Below, one piece after another: positions 26,991-35,672 of a stretch of 64,000 nucleotides of DNA. The DNA lies in assembly GCF_035958815.1 (NCBI RefSeq), contig NZ_CP108383.1, forward strand, positions 7,440,001-7,504,000, written 5' to 3'. Below the pieces are notes generated by a model. It saw nothing but the letters and a program-made list of their open reading frames with translations. It did not search any database and was not told the origin of the DNA. Position numbers and translations under genes: made by a program. Position 1 is the first letter of the stretch. Each line of letters begins with the position of its first letter. The stretch is from Nocardia sp. NBC_01327. Its GTDB lineage: Bacteria > Actinomycetota > Actinomycetes > Mycobacteriales > Mycobacteriaceae.

Positions 26991-27176
26991 GTGCCGCCGA
27001 AGAATCTGTCGTCCCGCCCGAGCTCGAATGACCGCGGCATTCGCTGTTGCGATGGCGACGTAGATCAACTCACCGATATCACCGCGATCCGCATTCTGAA
27101 TCGCGATTCCCATAGTGCTGCCTGCACCTTCTGGGTGGCAGCACACGCGTTTCTGTCCGCCGGGCTCGACGACTGA
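26991..27176 (+). CDS. Small hypothetical protein at operon head
   Basis: 61 residues with a strong ribosome-binding site (GGGGAGG at 26979-26985, five bases from GTG). The C-terminal half (L-T-D-I-T-A-I-R-I-L-N) and the final A-C-T-F-W-V-A-A-H-A-F-L are compatible with a small mixed fold; two adjacent Cys near residue 20. The stop is ten bases before the next gene. No family recognised; the start is chosen on the ribosome-binding site alone. Confidence 0.5.
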   Translation: MPPKNLSSRPSSNDRGIRCCDGDVDQLTDITAIRILNRDSHSAACTFWVAAHAFLSAGLDD

Positions 27177-27186
27177 GGTTGCCGCC

Positions 27187-27702
27187 ATGTCCGCGAAGCG
27201 CCTCCGCTCCCGACGAGAGCTCGTGCCTTGCGAGGGAAACATGCACACAGCTCTGACCGAATCCGTTGCAGCCCAACATGATCGATACCGCGAGGAGAAC
27301 GGCTTCACCGATACCCATGTCGATGCGAACAACCGAATCATCCTGCGCGCGGGCCACATAGACGCTATTCAGATGCCCGCCGCTCTGGGCGACCGGGTAC
27401 GGATCGAGCTGAGCCGTCAACTACTGACAGCGCCGATCATCGAAAACTGCTGCACCGGCTGTCTGACGATTCTCACCAACGGAGCACCCGCCGAGGACAC
27501 CCGCAGCATCTACCTGTTCTCGAAGTTGTACCGCGTGCAGGCGATTCGCACCCCGAAGGGCGCACTGATCATGCTGCCGGGTCCCGCCGACAAGGTGCGT
27601 GTCTGGCTCGATGCGCCCATAGGCACCTTCCGCCCGCCCTTCAACACGGCTGTAGCAATCACTTTGGATGCCGCGAAAACCCTTCCCCGAGTGGTGGACT
27701 AA
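27187..27702 (+). CDS. Hypothetical protein
   Basis: 171 residues, not recognised. It looks soluble and beta-rich (R-I-I-L-R-A-G-H, V-R-I-E-L-S-R-Q-L-L, A-L-I-M-L-P-G-P-A-D-K-V-R-V-W-L) with a C-C-T-G-C cluster near residue 95. ATG 27187 has GAGG eight bases upstream; ATG 27241, with GAGGGA, would give a 153-residue product and is a real alternative. Two bases separate its stop from the next small ORF. It is in the operon leading to the biosynthetic genes, so a role in regulation, resistance or synthesis is possible but unsupported by sequence. Confidence 0.6.
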   Translation: MSAKRLRSRRELVPCEGNMHTALTESVAAQHDRYREENGFTDTHVDANNRIILRAGHIDAIQMPAALGDRVRIELSRQLLTAPIIENCCTGCLTILTNGAPAEDTRSIYLFSKLYRVQAIRTPKGALIMLPGPADKVRVWLDAPIGTFRPPFNTAVAITLDAAKTLPRVVD

Positions 27703-27704
27703 CC

Positions 27705-27842
27705 ATGAGCAACGGCTGCTTCCCTACCGCAGAGCCGGATCTGATCGCGAGATTCGCTAAAGCAGTGGGTGATTTGATGCCGAAGGAACAGACCGCGTCC
27801 GAGTGCACCGCTAAGTCCACACGTCTGGGCGGGTGCCGCTAA
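27705..27842 (+). CDS. 45-residue protein, start/stop coupled
   Basis: ATG at 27705 begins a 45-codon frame whose TAA at 27840-27842 shares its last A with the next ATG (TAATG). That coupling, plus normal codon usage, supports translation. The product has an amphipathic helix (P-D-L-I-A-R-F-A-K-A-V-G-D-L) and three Cys. A short precursor peptide is conceivable, but there is no modification enzyme typical of peptide natural products beside it. Confidence 0.45.
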   Translation: MSNGCFPTAEPDLIARFAKAVGDLMPKEQTASECTAKSTRLGGCR

Positions 27843-28150
27843 TGACCGTTATGCCCTGGTTGCCGTTGGCGGCCTTCGTCGGGGTCGCAGTGGCGCTCGC
27901 GTACGTCCTGCGGGCTCGAACACCGAACGGGCCGAGCGTGTGGGATATCCAGGCCGAACTACCCCACCGCGCCTGCGAGATGCCCCCCACCGTCGAGGAA
28001 GCCGAGCGCGATGCCCACAAGCACAAGCGTTGCCGCCCCGAGGGCTGCCCACGCCGCTGCGCTGCGCTGCGCGTGCTCTACGAAGCCCACCGAGTGGATC
28101 TGCCCGACCCGCTCTACCAGCTGCTCTACGAGCAGCTCGAAAGCGACTGA
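27842..28150 (+). CDS. Small membrane-anchored protein
   Basis: 102 residues. One hydrophobic helix at residues 5-24 (WLPLAAFVGVAVALAYVL) followed by a charged cytoplasmic or exported domain with C-R-P-E-G-C-P-R-R-C. The start ATG overlaps the preceding TAA. The Cys/Arg-rich middle might bind metal. Not recognised. Confidence 0.6.
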   Translation: MTVMPWLPLAAFVGVAVALAYVLRARTPNGPSVWDIQAELPHRACEMPPTVEEAERDAHKHKRCRPEGCPRRCAALRVLYEAHRVDLPDPLYQLLYEQLESD

Positions 28151-28206
28151 CATCCGATCGCACCCAACCAACCCGAGAAGACTGCTAGCAGTACAGGAGA
28201 TCGATC

Positions 28207-28413
28207 ATGCTCACTGGCGCGCATCGGCCCGTCGCCACCGTGATAGGCGCCGTGCAGGACAGGATTCTCGTCGTCGATGATCTGGCCGGCCAATGCAGCG
28301 TCGACATGCACATGCGCGCACCGCCCTGCGGCCCGTTCGCCGTTCTCGTCCTACGCCCAACAAACACTGATATGGAGGAATATCTTGTCCGAATTCGTGT
28401 GGTTGAACGGTAG
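28207..28413 (+). CDS. Small hypothetical protein
   Basis: 68 residues, ATG preceded by AGGAG at eight bases. Predicted strands (V-A-T-V-I-G-A-V, R-I-L-V-V-D-D-L, F-A-V-L-V-L-R-P) suggest a small beta-domain. Its last 29 bases overlap the TTG start of the TmrB-like gene, so it would act as the coupled upstream cistron. No family recognised. Confidence 0.5.
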   Translation: MLTGAHRPVATVIGAVQDRILVVDDLAGQCSVDMHMRAPPCGPFAVLVLRPTNTDMEEYLVRIRVVER

Positions 28414-28936
28414 TTTCGGTTCAGGGAAGTCATCGATCGCCAAGGAGCTGGTTGCGGCGCACCCGCAGTGGCGATTGTTCGATCCTGAGTATGTCGGGTT
28501 CATGCTCGGCCCGCAGTTTCCCGACTCCGCGGTCGTCGACTTTCAGGACTTTCCGTCGTGGCGACGGCTCGTCCCGATCGTCGCCGACGACATCGCCTGC
28601 GAGACCGGCCAGAACCTGGTCATCGTGCAAACCCTGCTGAAGCAGCAGTACTGGACCGAAATCGCCGAAGGCATCCGCGCGCAAGGGCATTCGCTTCGCC
28701 ACATAGTGATCGACGCGAGCCCTGAGACACTGCGGCGGCGCATCACCGAAGACCAGGTTCTGCACCGCGCTGCCGGCTGGCGCCTGCAGCACATTCCCAC
28801 CTTCATCGACGCCCGTCGCGACTGGCTGGCCGCTGCGGCCGACCTGGTGATCGACACCGACTCGCTGAGCCCGATCCAGGCCGCCAACGAGATCGCGCAA
28901 TGGACCACCAAACCCGCACCCGGAGAAGCGCCATGA
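28385..28936 (+). CDS. TmrB-like P-loop ATP-binding protein
   Basis: 183 residues resembling TmrB, the Bacillus ATP-binding protein that confers tunicamycin resistance, and kinase-like P-loop proteins. N-terminus V-W-L-N-G-S-F-G-S-G-K-S carries Walker A at residues 9-16; then F-D-P-E-Y-V-G-F-M-L and D-F-Q-D-F-P-S-W-R, both diagnostic of the TmrB group, and later A-S-P-E-T-L-R-R-R-I. Start is TTG at 28385 with GGAGGA at 28374-28379; no ATG gives a complete P-loop. It overlaps the dioxygenase start in ATGA. Inference: self-resistance to, or phosphorylation of, the product of the cluster it heads. A sugar or metabolite kinase is the alternative. Confidence 0.75.
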   Translation: MSEFVWLNGSFGSGKSSIAKELVAAHPQWRLFDPEYVGFMLGPQFPDSAVVDFQDFPSWRRLVPIVADDIACETGQNLVIVQTLLKQQYWTEIAEGIRAQGHSLRHIVIDASPETLRRRITEDQVLHRAAGWRLQHIPTFIDARRDWLAAAADLVIDTDSLSPIQAANEIAQWTTKPAPGEAP

Positions 28937-29760
28937 CTACCCGCACCGACAATTCGGCCGCCACTGCTGCACCGCCCGCGTTCGATGCCGACCCGATCGC
29001 GGCGGTCGCAAGGATTCGACAAGACTGCCAGCGTGACGGGTTCGCCCTGTTCACGGTCCTCGACGCCACCCGCGCGGGCCGGGCGATCCTCACCGAGATG
29101 GCCTCGCGGCTCGATATCGGCTCCACCTACGTCCCGGCAATATATGCCTCGGACCCGAACCGATTCGGATATGGCGGCGACGGCTTCAATACGGTCTCAC
29201 CGAAAGTCTCGACCGGCGAGCACCGGTATTTCGGGACCGGTGCGGCGCAAGGGTTTCACACCGACGGAACCCTCGAGCCGATCGGATCGGTGGGTACATC
29301 GCTACTGTGGTTCGAACGCGCCGCCGCAGAGGGCGGGCACAGCACGATCTTTCGCGCGGTCCCCGCGTTCGAGCACCTGCGCCGTATCTACCCGGCCGGG
29401 GCTGCGGCATTGATGACCGACGACGCGCTGACACGGGTGGCGACCTCGTTCCAGCCACCGCCGCGTGCGACCGGACCAGCATTCGCCGATCTCGATATCG
29501 GTCTGCGCACACGGTGGGCCGACGACGGATCCGAGATATGGCAACTGGCAGGTGATCTCGGGCGGCAGCGGGCGGGGGCAGTCGAATGGCTGCGACGGAT
29601 GTCGCAGGTCGGCAGTCCGTATCGGCGAGATGTCGCGATCCCGTCACGCACGGGGCTGGTGTTGTGCAACGGGCGGATAGCGCACGGCCGCACCGGATTC
29701 GCCGCTGGTGCGGGCCAGCGGATGCTGATCCGCGGCCTGTACACCCGGGAGGTCGTGTAG
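28933..29760 (+). CDS. TauD-like Fe(II)/2-oxoglutarate dioxygenase
   Basis: 275 residues of the TauD/TfdA oxygenase fold, using Fe(II), O2 and 2-oxoglutarate to hydroxylate or otherwise oxidise a small molecule. The iron triad is visible: H109-T-D111-G and distal H251 in I-A-H-G-R, with R263 (or R267) in Q-R-M-L-I-R-G-L positioned to hold 2-oxoglutarate. The middle has G-G-H-S-T-I-F-R-A as in the family. It is coupled by ATGA to the TmrB-like gene and abuts the SHMT-like gene with no gap. Enzymes of this family make uridine-5'-aldehyde from UMP in lipopeptidyl-nucleoside antibiotic pathways, where they act just before an SHMT-like enzyme; that parallel is inference. Confidence 0.8.
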   Translation: MTTRTDNSAATAAPPAFDADPIAAVARIRQDCQRDGFALFTVLDATRAGRAILTEMASRLDIGSTYVPAIYASDPNRFGYGGDGFNTVSPKVSTGEHRYFGTGAAQGFHTDGTLEPIGSVGTSLLWFERAAAEGGHSTIFRAVPAFEHLRRIYPAGAAALMTDDALTRVATSFQPPPRATGPAFADLDIGLRTRWADDGSEIWQLAGDLGRQRAGAVEWLRRMSQVGSPYRRDVAIPSRTGLVLCNGRIAHGRTGFAAGAGQRMLIRGLYTREVV

Positions 29761-31029
29761 ATGAAAGCCGCCCACCTGGTGACCGCCGATTCTGCCGCTC
29801 GCCTCGCCGACTTCGCCGCCCGCACCCGGGCCGCCGAAATGCTGAATCGGACCGCGATCAATCTGGTACCCAGCGAGAACCGGATGAGCCCGGCCGCGCA
29901 CGCGATGCTCGCAACCGACTATGCCAACCGCTATTTCTTCAACCAAACCCTCGCGCCGCAGGGCTGGGAATTCCGTGGCGGCGAAGGATTAGCCGACCTG
30001 GAAACGGCAGGCTGTCAGGCACTTTCGCGGCTCACCGGTGCCGAGTTCGTGAATCTGCGCCCGCTCTCGGGGCTGAACGGCATGATGATCGCGTTGTCCG
30101 GGCTGGGTGGTGAGCCGGGGGCGAGGGTGGTGACGATCGCACCGGCCTGTGGTGGGCACTACGCCACCGGTGCGCTGATCCGACGGTTCGGCTACCAGTG
30201 GGTGCCCGTCAATTGCGTCGACGGGCGCGTGGACCTGACCCAACTCGAGCAGGCCCTCGCCACCGGGGTATCGCTGATATACGCGGACCTGCAGAACTCC
30301 CGCCACATGCTGGATGTGACGGCAATCGGCGAGGTGGCGCGCCGGTATCCGGGAACCCGGTTGCATGTCGACTGCAGCCACACCCTGGGTCTAATCCTTG
30401 GGGGCGCGCACCCCAACCCGCTCGATCACGGCGCGCAGTCGATCAGTAGCTCGCTGCACAAATCATTCCCCGGCCCGCATCACGGCCTGCTGGCCACCCG
30501 TGACGCCGACATCGATGCACTGCTTCGGGATGCGCAGTTCACGTTGGTGAGCAGCCATCACTTCAGTGCGGCGCTCGCGGCCGCAGTGACTGCCCTGGAA
30601 TTCGAGATCTACGGATCCGGGTACGCCGATGCGGTGATCGCCAACGCGCGTGCGCTGGCTACAGCCTTGGCCGACTACGGATTCGACGTCGTCGGCGACG
30701 CGGGCAGCGGGTATACCGACACCCATCAGGTATGGGTGCGTCTGCCCGATCCGGTCGGGGTGTCGGATCGGTTGGCGCGCTGGGGAATTCGGGTGAACAT
30801 CCAATCCGATCTGCCGGGCTGCCCGGGGCGGATGTGGCGGCTAGGGGCCGCCGAACCCACCGTGCTCGGTGCCACCACTACCGACATGCACGAGCTGGCC
30901 GCCGTGATAGCCCAGGCACGCGACGGACACACCAGCAGCCACGTCAGGGGCTTGAGCGAGCTGCGGCAGCGACTCGGCCGGCACCCGTGGTGGAGCCGCA
31001 CCAATGAATCGGAAAGGGCATACCTGTGA
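29761..31029 (+). CDS. SHMT-like PLP enzyme (hydroxymethyltransferase or transaldolase)
   Basis: 422 residues of fold-type I PLP enzymes, closest by eye to serine hydroxymethyltransferase. N-terminus N-L-V-P-S-E-N-R-M-S-P corresponds to the SHMT A-S-E-N motif, D-C-S-H carries the PLP-nitrogen Asp, and K234 in S-S-L-H-K-S-F-P-G-P is the Schiff-base lysine (T-T-H-K-T-L-R-G-P in SHMT). It is shorter and more divergent than housekeeping SHMT and sits in a metabolite operon, which favours an aldol-type reaction of glycine or threonine with an aldehyde over folate metabolism. ATG follows the previous stop directly; GGGAGG precedes it. It overlaps the next gene in GTGA. Confidence 0.78.
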   Translation: MKAAHLVTADSAARLADFAARTRAAEMLNRTAINLVPSENRMSPAAHAMLATDYANRYFFNQTLAPQGWEFRGGEGLADLETAGCQALSRLTGAEFVNLRPLSGLNGMMIALSGLGGEPGARVVTIAPACGGHYATGALIRRFGYQWVPVNCVDGRVDLTQLEQALATGVSLIYADLQNSRHMLDVTAIGEVARRYPGTRLHVDCSHTLGLILGGAHPNPLDHGAQSISSSLHKSFPGPHHGLLATRDADIDALLRDAQFTLVSSHHFSAALAAAVTALEFEIYGSGYADAVIANARALATALADYGFDVVGDAGSGYTDTHQVWVRLPDPVGVSDRLARWGIRVNIQSDLPGCPGRMWRLGAAEPTVLGATTTDMHELAAVIAQARDGHTSSHVRGLSELRQRLGRHPWWSRTNESERAYL

Positions 31030-31718
31030 CAACTATCGTCGTACTCGCGGCCGGAACCGGAGGACGGTTCGGGTCAACGTATCCGAAGGAACTACACACC
31101 ATCGCACCGCACACCGCGGTGATCGACCCGCTTATGGAAGCGATCGACGCGCTACCGCTCCCGGACATCAAACTCATCGTCGTCATTTCCCCCGCGAAAC
31201 TCGCGCTGGTAGCTCACCTCGAGCGCTACCACCGCAACACCTCGTTCGTGCTGCAAAGACCTGTCGTGCCGGACGGGATGGCGGCGGCACTGCTGTCGGC
31301 GGTGCCGTGGTGCGACGACACAACGCTGGTCTGCTTGGGCGACATGGTGTATCTGACTGATCCGGTGCTGGCGCTCACCGAGGCCTTGGACCTCACCCAG
31401 GCAGGTGCGCCGGTCACCGTTGTGGCCGCAGCCACCGAAGATCCGAACCGGTTGCGGGTGGAAGGCGCACTCGCCGTCACCGACGGCATTGTGACGGCCG
31501 CGCGTGAAAAGCCCACCAATCCCACCGGATTCAATGCCACCTGGTCCGCGTTGGCCATCAACAAGTCGATGCTCAAACCGGTCGGATACGGGCTGGCAGA
31601 GCATGTCACTGACTGCTTTGTCGACGCACCGGTGGTGTGGGGGCCGGACTTCGTCAACTTCAACGTGCCACCCACCCTCCTGCCGGTTACGTCGGTGGCG
31701 GAGGGTGCGCTGCGATGA
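31026..31718 (+). CDS. Sugar nucleotidyltransferase-like protein
   Basis: 230 residues with the nucleotidyltransferase (GlmU/RmlA-like) signature L-A-A-G-T-G-G-R-F-G (7-16) followed by Y-P-K-E-L, and C-L-G-D-M-V near residue 105 for the metal Asp. It should transfer a nucleoside monophosphate to a sugar phosphate, giving an activated sugar. It is shorter than bacterial RmlA and lacks any hexapeptide-repeat acyltransferase domain. Start GTG at 31026 overlaps the previous stop (GTGA), and its own stop overlaps the glycosyltransferase start (ATGA), so donor synthesis and transfer are encoded side by side. Confidence 0.72.
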   Translation: MTTIVVLAAGTGGRFGSTYPKELHTIAPHTAVIDPLMEAIDALPLPDIKLIVVISPAKLALVAHLERYHRNTSFVLQRPVVPDGMAAALLSAVPWCDDTTLVCLGDMVYLTDPVLALTEALDLTQAGAPVTVVAAATEDPNRLRVEGALAVTDGIVTAAREKPTNPTGFNATWSALAINKSMLKPVGYGLAEHVTDCFVDAPVVWGPDFVNFNVPPTLLPVTSVAEGALR

Positions 31719-32869
31719 CTCTCTTGCTCGACGCCGGCGATTATCCGCTGGGCCAGACCACTATCAGTGGTATCGGGTTGCGGGTAGCGGAACTGGCTGC
31801 GGCCCTGGCCCACCATTTTCCCGTCCGCATCTACAGTCCCGCCACCGGCGCGCAGGAACCGGTCAGCGTCGGCGGCGCCGAGGTGACGACCATTGCCGCC
31901 GATTGGTCGAACCTGCTCGCGGACGCCGAGGTGGTGTTCTTCTTCGATATGCCCGACCCGTCCCGCATCCAGCAGGCCAACGGGGCAGGCAAGCTCATCG
32001 TGAGCGAGAACGCCCCACCCATCGAACACCTCGAATACCCGCGGTTGCGCCCCGGCGGTGTCTTCGACACGGTGACCTATCAGCGGCTGATCGACACCTA
32101 CCGCATGCAACTGACGCATTCGCACCTGTTCACCGCCCGCTCCCACATCGGGCGGGTGACATTGATCGCCAACTTGTGCGCCTACGGCCTGCTACGCATC
32201 GAGGATCTGGACCGATCACGGCGTCTGGACCACCGGATCACCACCATCCCGATCGGCTACAGCACCACCACCGTCGGCGCACACCACCACTGCGGCGACG
32301 AGGTCGGTGGGCAACGCAACGAGGTTCTGTGGACCGGTGGGTTATGGCAGTTCTATGACCCGGCGGCCGCGGTCCGCGGAGTCGCGGCGGCTCGCGCGAA
32401 CGGCATCGAGATCTGTTTGCGGTTCCTGCACGCCGCACCGCACCCGGACACCCATGCCGTCCGCGCCGAAATCACAAGGACCGGTCTCGAGCTCGGAATC
32501 GCGGAACAGGTTGTCCTGCACACTGATCCGATTCGCCACGATGACCGCGACCGCTATCTCAGGAACGCCGCCGGGCTGATCTGCCTCGCGCGGCGCGGAA
32601 TCGAGAACGAAACCAGCGTGCGGCTGCGCGTACGCGACTCGCGCCTCTACGGCATGCCGCTGCTGGTAGATCCATTCGGCGCCACCGCCACCGAACTCGC
32701 CCACGACGGCCTGGCCATCGCGGTCGACCCGGACGACCCCTACACCGTCGGCTCCTACCTGGCCACGCTCGCCACCCACCGCACGACAAGACAAGTCAAT
32801 CCCGAGGTTTGGGCCTACGAGCACACCACAGCGCCGCTCGTCGCACAGCTGCGCGAGCACCTGAAGTGA
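31715..32869 (+). CDS. Glycosyltransferase, GT4-like (GT-B fold)
   Basis: 384 residues. The N-terminal domain opens with a Gly-rich loop (I-S-G-I-G-L-R-V-A-E-L-A-A-A-L) typical of GT4 enzymes; the C-terminal Rossmann domain has V-L-W-T-G-G-L-W and a late L-Y-G-M-P-L-L-V-D segment corresponding to the donor-binding E-x7-E region, where the usual first Glu is replaced. The family transfers sugars from nucleotide donors. No membrane segment. It is coupled to the nucleotidyltransferase by ATGA, and 10 bases separate it from the methyltransferase. Confidence 0.75.
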   Translation: MTLLLDAGDYPLGQTTISGIGLRVAELAAALAHHFPVRIYSPATGAQEPVSVGGAEVTTIAADWSNLLADAEVVFFFDMPDPSRIQQANGAGKLIVSENAPPIEHLEYPRLRPGGVFDTVTYQRLIDTYRMQLTHSHLFTARSHIGRVTLIANLCAYGLLRIEDLDRSRRLDHRITTIPIGYSTTTVGAHHHCGDEVGGQRNEVLWTGGLWQFYDPAAAVRGVAAARANGIEICLRFLHAAPHPDTHAVRAEITRTGLELGIAEQVVLHTDPIRHDDRDRYLRNAAGLICLARRGIENETSVRLRVRDSRLYGMPLLVDPFGATATELAHDGLAIAVDPDDPYTVGSYLATLATHRTTRQVNPEVWAYEHTTAPLVAQLREHLK

Positions 32870-32879
32870 AAGCATCAGC

Positions 32880-34172
32880 ATGACAACAGATTTCGATCCA
32901 GCACCCACATGGCCGAACACGGCGGTGGCGCGGAGCGACGACGATTTCGACTACATCCCGTGGTGGACACGCGCCGCGATCACCAGCGTGGTCGATGAGA
33001 TCGACACCGGCACCTGGTGCCTGATGTGCGACCTGGTTACCGACCCGGCCGCCGTCTCCGGACCACGGCTGCGCGCCGGGACTGCAGCGATAACCGCAGT
33101 CATGGAGTCGCTGTGGATGCGGCGTGCCCTCCACCACACTCCAACGTCCGGCCGACAGCAGCTTCCCGACCGATTCATGCCCTTGACCACCGCAGACCCT
33201 GCCACTTGGCATCGGCTCGGCCGCATCGGCGCGGCGTGGTGTCTGGCACGGCTGGCCCTGTTCGCCCGACATCTTCCTCACCGACCTGGCTGCCGATTCC
33301 CTCATCACCAGATCGGCGACATCGGGGCCCGCTCGTGGCAGATACTCACCCACGACGACGGAAGCTACCTCTACACAGCGGCATTGGCCGCTCGCTACGA
33401 CCGCGACCGGCCCTTCGTCGATCCAGAATTCACCGAGGCGATCACCGCTATCGCCCACACCCATCTGGCCGGCCGCGACGCAATCGAGTTCGGCGCGGGC
33501 ACCGGAACCATCACCCGAACGATCGCACCGCACGCCCGCAGCGTGGTCGCGATCGAGCCCGCGATCGGCATGCGCACCCAGTTGCACAAACACACCATCG
33601 CGTTCGGCCACGTCCAGGTACGGGCGGCGGACTGCATGACGGTAGACCAGCCCGACGGCAGCGCCGATGCCGTATACGAGCACGCCGCACTGTGTTTCAT
33701 CGACGAACCACTGTTCGCGGTCGCCGAAGCCGCCCGGCTGCTACGCCCCGGCGGCACACTCGTGCGCATCATCCCCGCCACCGAGCTACCCGAACAGATC
33801 GTCGCGTTCACCACTGAGTTCCACACTCAGTTGCGCCGCCTGGGCCACGGCCGGGGCCGGATCGTCACCGACGGTAACAACCGGCGGATCACCGACTGGC
33901 TCGCAGGCGACGAGATCACCACCCAGGTTGACACCGTCGCCACCTGGACCAGCCAGCAGCCCTTACGTCGACACGCCGCACCACTGCTCAACGGCAGCTA
34001 CCCCTACCTGGCGGCCATTCCCGCTCAGCACCGCCGCCGCGCGATCGACGCTGCCCTGACCGCCACACGGCTGGACTGGGACGCCCCGGTCCTCAGCACA
34101 CGCTCGATCAGCACTGCGACCTCGATCCTGGGTGGCGCCTGCCTGCTGCGGCCCGCCGGAGCACTTCGATGA
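32880..34172 (+). CDS. SAM-dependent methyltransferase with N-terminal extension
   Basis: 430 residues. A class I methyltransferase domain occupies about 165-340, with motif I A-I-E-F-G-A-G-T-G-T-I (201-211), V-A-I-E-P as the acidic strand, and L-L-R-P-G-G-T-L. The N-terminal 160 residues are helical and unassigned, with a W-W-T-R-A-A-I segment; they may bind acceptor or partner. Likely O- or N-methylation of the cluster product. It overlaps the final glycosyltransferase in ATGA. Function of the extra N-terminal domain is unknown. Confidence 0.75.
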   Translation: MTTDFDPAPTWPNTAVARSDDDFDYIPWWTRAAITSVVDEIDTGTWCLMCDLVTDPAAVSGPRLRAGTAAITAVMESLWMRRALHHTPTSGRQQLPDRFMPLTTADPATWHRLGRIGAAWCLARLALFARHLPHRPGCRFPHHQIGDIGARSWQILTHDDGSYLYTAALAARYDRDRPFVDPEFTEAITAIAHTHLAGRDAIEFGAGTGTITRTIAPHARSVVAIEPAIGMRTQLHKHTIAFGHVQVRAADCMTVDQPDGSADAVYEHAALCFIDEPLFAVAEAARLLRPGGTLVRIIPATELPEQIVAFTTEFHTQLRRLGHGRGRIVTDGNNRRITDWLAGDEITTQVDTVATWTSQQPLRRHAAPLLNGSYPYLAAIPAQHRRRAIDAALTATRLDWDAPVLSTRSISTATSILGGACLLRPAGALR

Positions 34173-35317
34173 CGATCACAGTCCTCGCCGCCTACGCGCC
34201 CGGTCCAGGGCACTACAACACCCTGCGGCCGCTGGTAGAAGACCTTGCCGCGCAACCGAACTGCCGGGTGTATTGGTGCGGAAGCCAGGCAGTCGCCAAC
34301 TTCGTCGACACCGCACCGGTCGCCGTGCCACACCGCCCCGCAGGGTTCGAGACCTTCCTGCCCAGCAGTGCGGGCGTGTCCGGCGACGACATTATTCGTC
34401 GCATGGGGCAGCGCAGCCGCGACGATATCGGGCGACTGATGGAGGAGCTACATCCTGATCTGGTCATCTGCGACACCTCGGAGCGGGGCGCCGTCCTCGC
34501 CGCACGCGACCGCGATGTGCCGTTTCTTCGGGTGGTCTCCTGCGCCGACGCTGCCACCGCCCGCAGCAGCACGCTGGAAGCTCGCCGCCGCACACTGATT
34601 CGCGGCCAAGACGGCGACGACCTGCGATCGCCCTGGAATCTGGGAACAGTCGGATTCGGGCCACGATGGTTCTTCACCGACGATCATGAGCCCGGAGAAC
34701 GACTGCGGTGCTACCGATACCGGCCATCCGGATCAACACCGGTACACCCGCCGTCGCGGCCTGCGCGGCCCCGGGCGCTGATCAGTTTCGGCACCTTCAT
34801 CACCGAGCCCTCCGCCGAGATGCTTGAGCAGGCCATGCTGGGGCTTGTCGACGCCGGAATCAAGTCGATCACGATCAAAATCCGGCTTCCTACATCACGA
34901 GCAAGACTACAAGAGTGGACCGAACTCAACAGTGCCAGAACGGATTCCGTCATCGAGGTGTGCAGCGAGCTGGACCTGGCCCACCACCTGACCGAAGCCG
35001 ACATACTTCTCTGCCACGGCAGCGCCACCTCCACACTCGAAGCCCTCTACCGTCAGGTCACACCGGTCATAGCGCCCTCACACAACGACGCCTACTTCGT
35101 TGCACGCCGATGCGCCGACTCGAACACGGCCATAACTATCGACTGGGCAACAGGTTTCACCCGTCAAAACATCCGAACTGCAGCGACCACCGCCCTGCAC
35201 TCACTGCGCATTGCTGACGGTATCGAACGATTCACCCTCGACAACAATGAACTACAACCGATCAACAGCCTCGCCGAACATCTGACGCGAACAGTCGGCA
35301 AGAACGCCACACGGTAA
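34169..35317 (+). CDS. Glycosyltransferase, UGT/MGT-like (GT-B fold)
   Basis: 382 residues. The opening A-Y-A-P-G-P-G-H-Y-N-T-L-R-P-L is the N-terminal loop of GT1/GT28-type enzymes, and the C-terminal half has A-L-I-S-F-G-T-F and then C-H-G-S-A-T-S-T-L-E-A-L, the equivalent of the HGG donor site of natural-product glycosyltransferases (second Gly replaced by Ser). It is the last gene of the operon and coupled to the methyltransferase. Two different glycosyltransferases imply a product with at least two sugars, or one sugar and one activated intermediate. Confidence 0.78.
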   Translation: MTITVLAAYAPGPGHYNTLRPLVEDLAAQPNCRVYWCGSQAVANFVDTAPVAVPHRPAGFETFLPSSAGVSGDDIIRRMGQRSRDDIGRLMEELHPDLVICDTSERGAVLAARDRDVPFLRVVSCADAATARSSTLEARRRTLIRGQDGDDLRSPWNLGTVGFGPRWFFTDDHEPGERLRCYRYRPSGSTPVHPPSRPARPRALISFGTFITEPSAEMLEQAMLGLVDAGIKSITIKIRLPTSRARLQEWTELNSARTDSVIEVCSELDLAHHLTEADILLCHGSATSTLEALYRQVTPVIAPSHNDAYFVARRCADSNTAITIDWATGFTRQNIRTAATTALHSLRIADGIERFTLDNNELQPINSLAEHLTRTVGKNATR

Positions 35318-35672
35318 CTCTCATCCAGCCCGACATCGCCAGCTCCGTCGCCGGGCCGTCACGACTGGCGCGGCGTCGTCCGAGAGCTGGCTGCACAATC
35401 CCCGGGGGGCGGGGACAAACACCCGGAAACAAGGGATCGCCGCCTCGACAACCTGACCTCGACTCCCCACTGCTTTGCCGGTGAAATCCGACGTCGATCA
35501 TCGGCGGACGATTCGCCGTGAAGCGCGGTCACGATCCGATGGCATCGGCGAAATCCGAAGCCATCGACTGGCGCGTTCAGTTGCCTCGGCGCGTCCGCCG
35601 AACGCACTATTCTAGCCGAATGCAGGATCACGCCTCCCGGGACGGGATCGTTCACCATGGCAAGCTCACGGC
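35318..35672. other. Boundary region after the biosynthetic operon
   Basis: 355 bases with no gene I can support. It contains the first (leftmost) copy of the dispersed repeat at 35600-35625, so the change from accessory to backbone DNA probably falls here or shortly before. Confidence 0.5.
35600..35625. repeat. Dispersed repeat, copy 1
   Basis: GAACGCACT then ATTCTAGCCGAATGCAGG. Core AACGCACT followed four or five bases later by GCCGAAT matches the family described in the findings. Confidence 0.6.
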
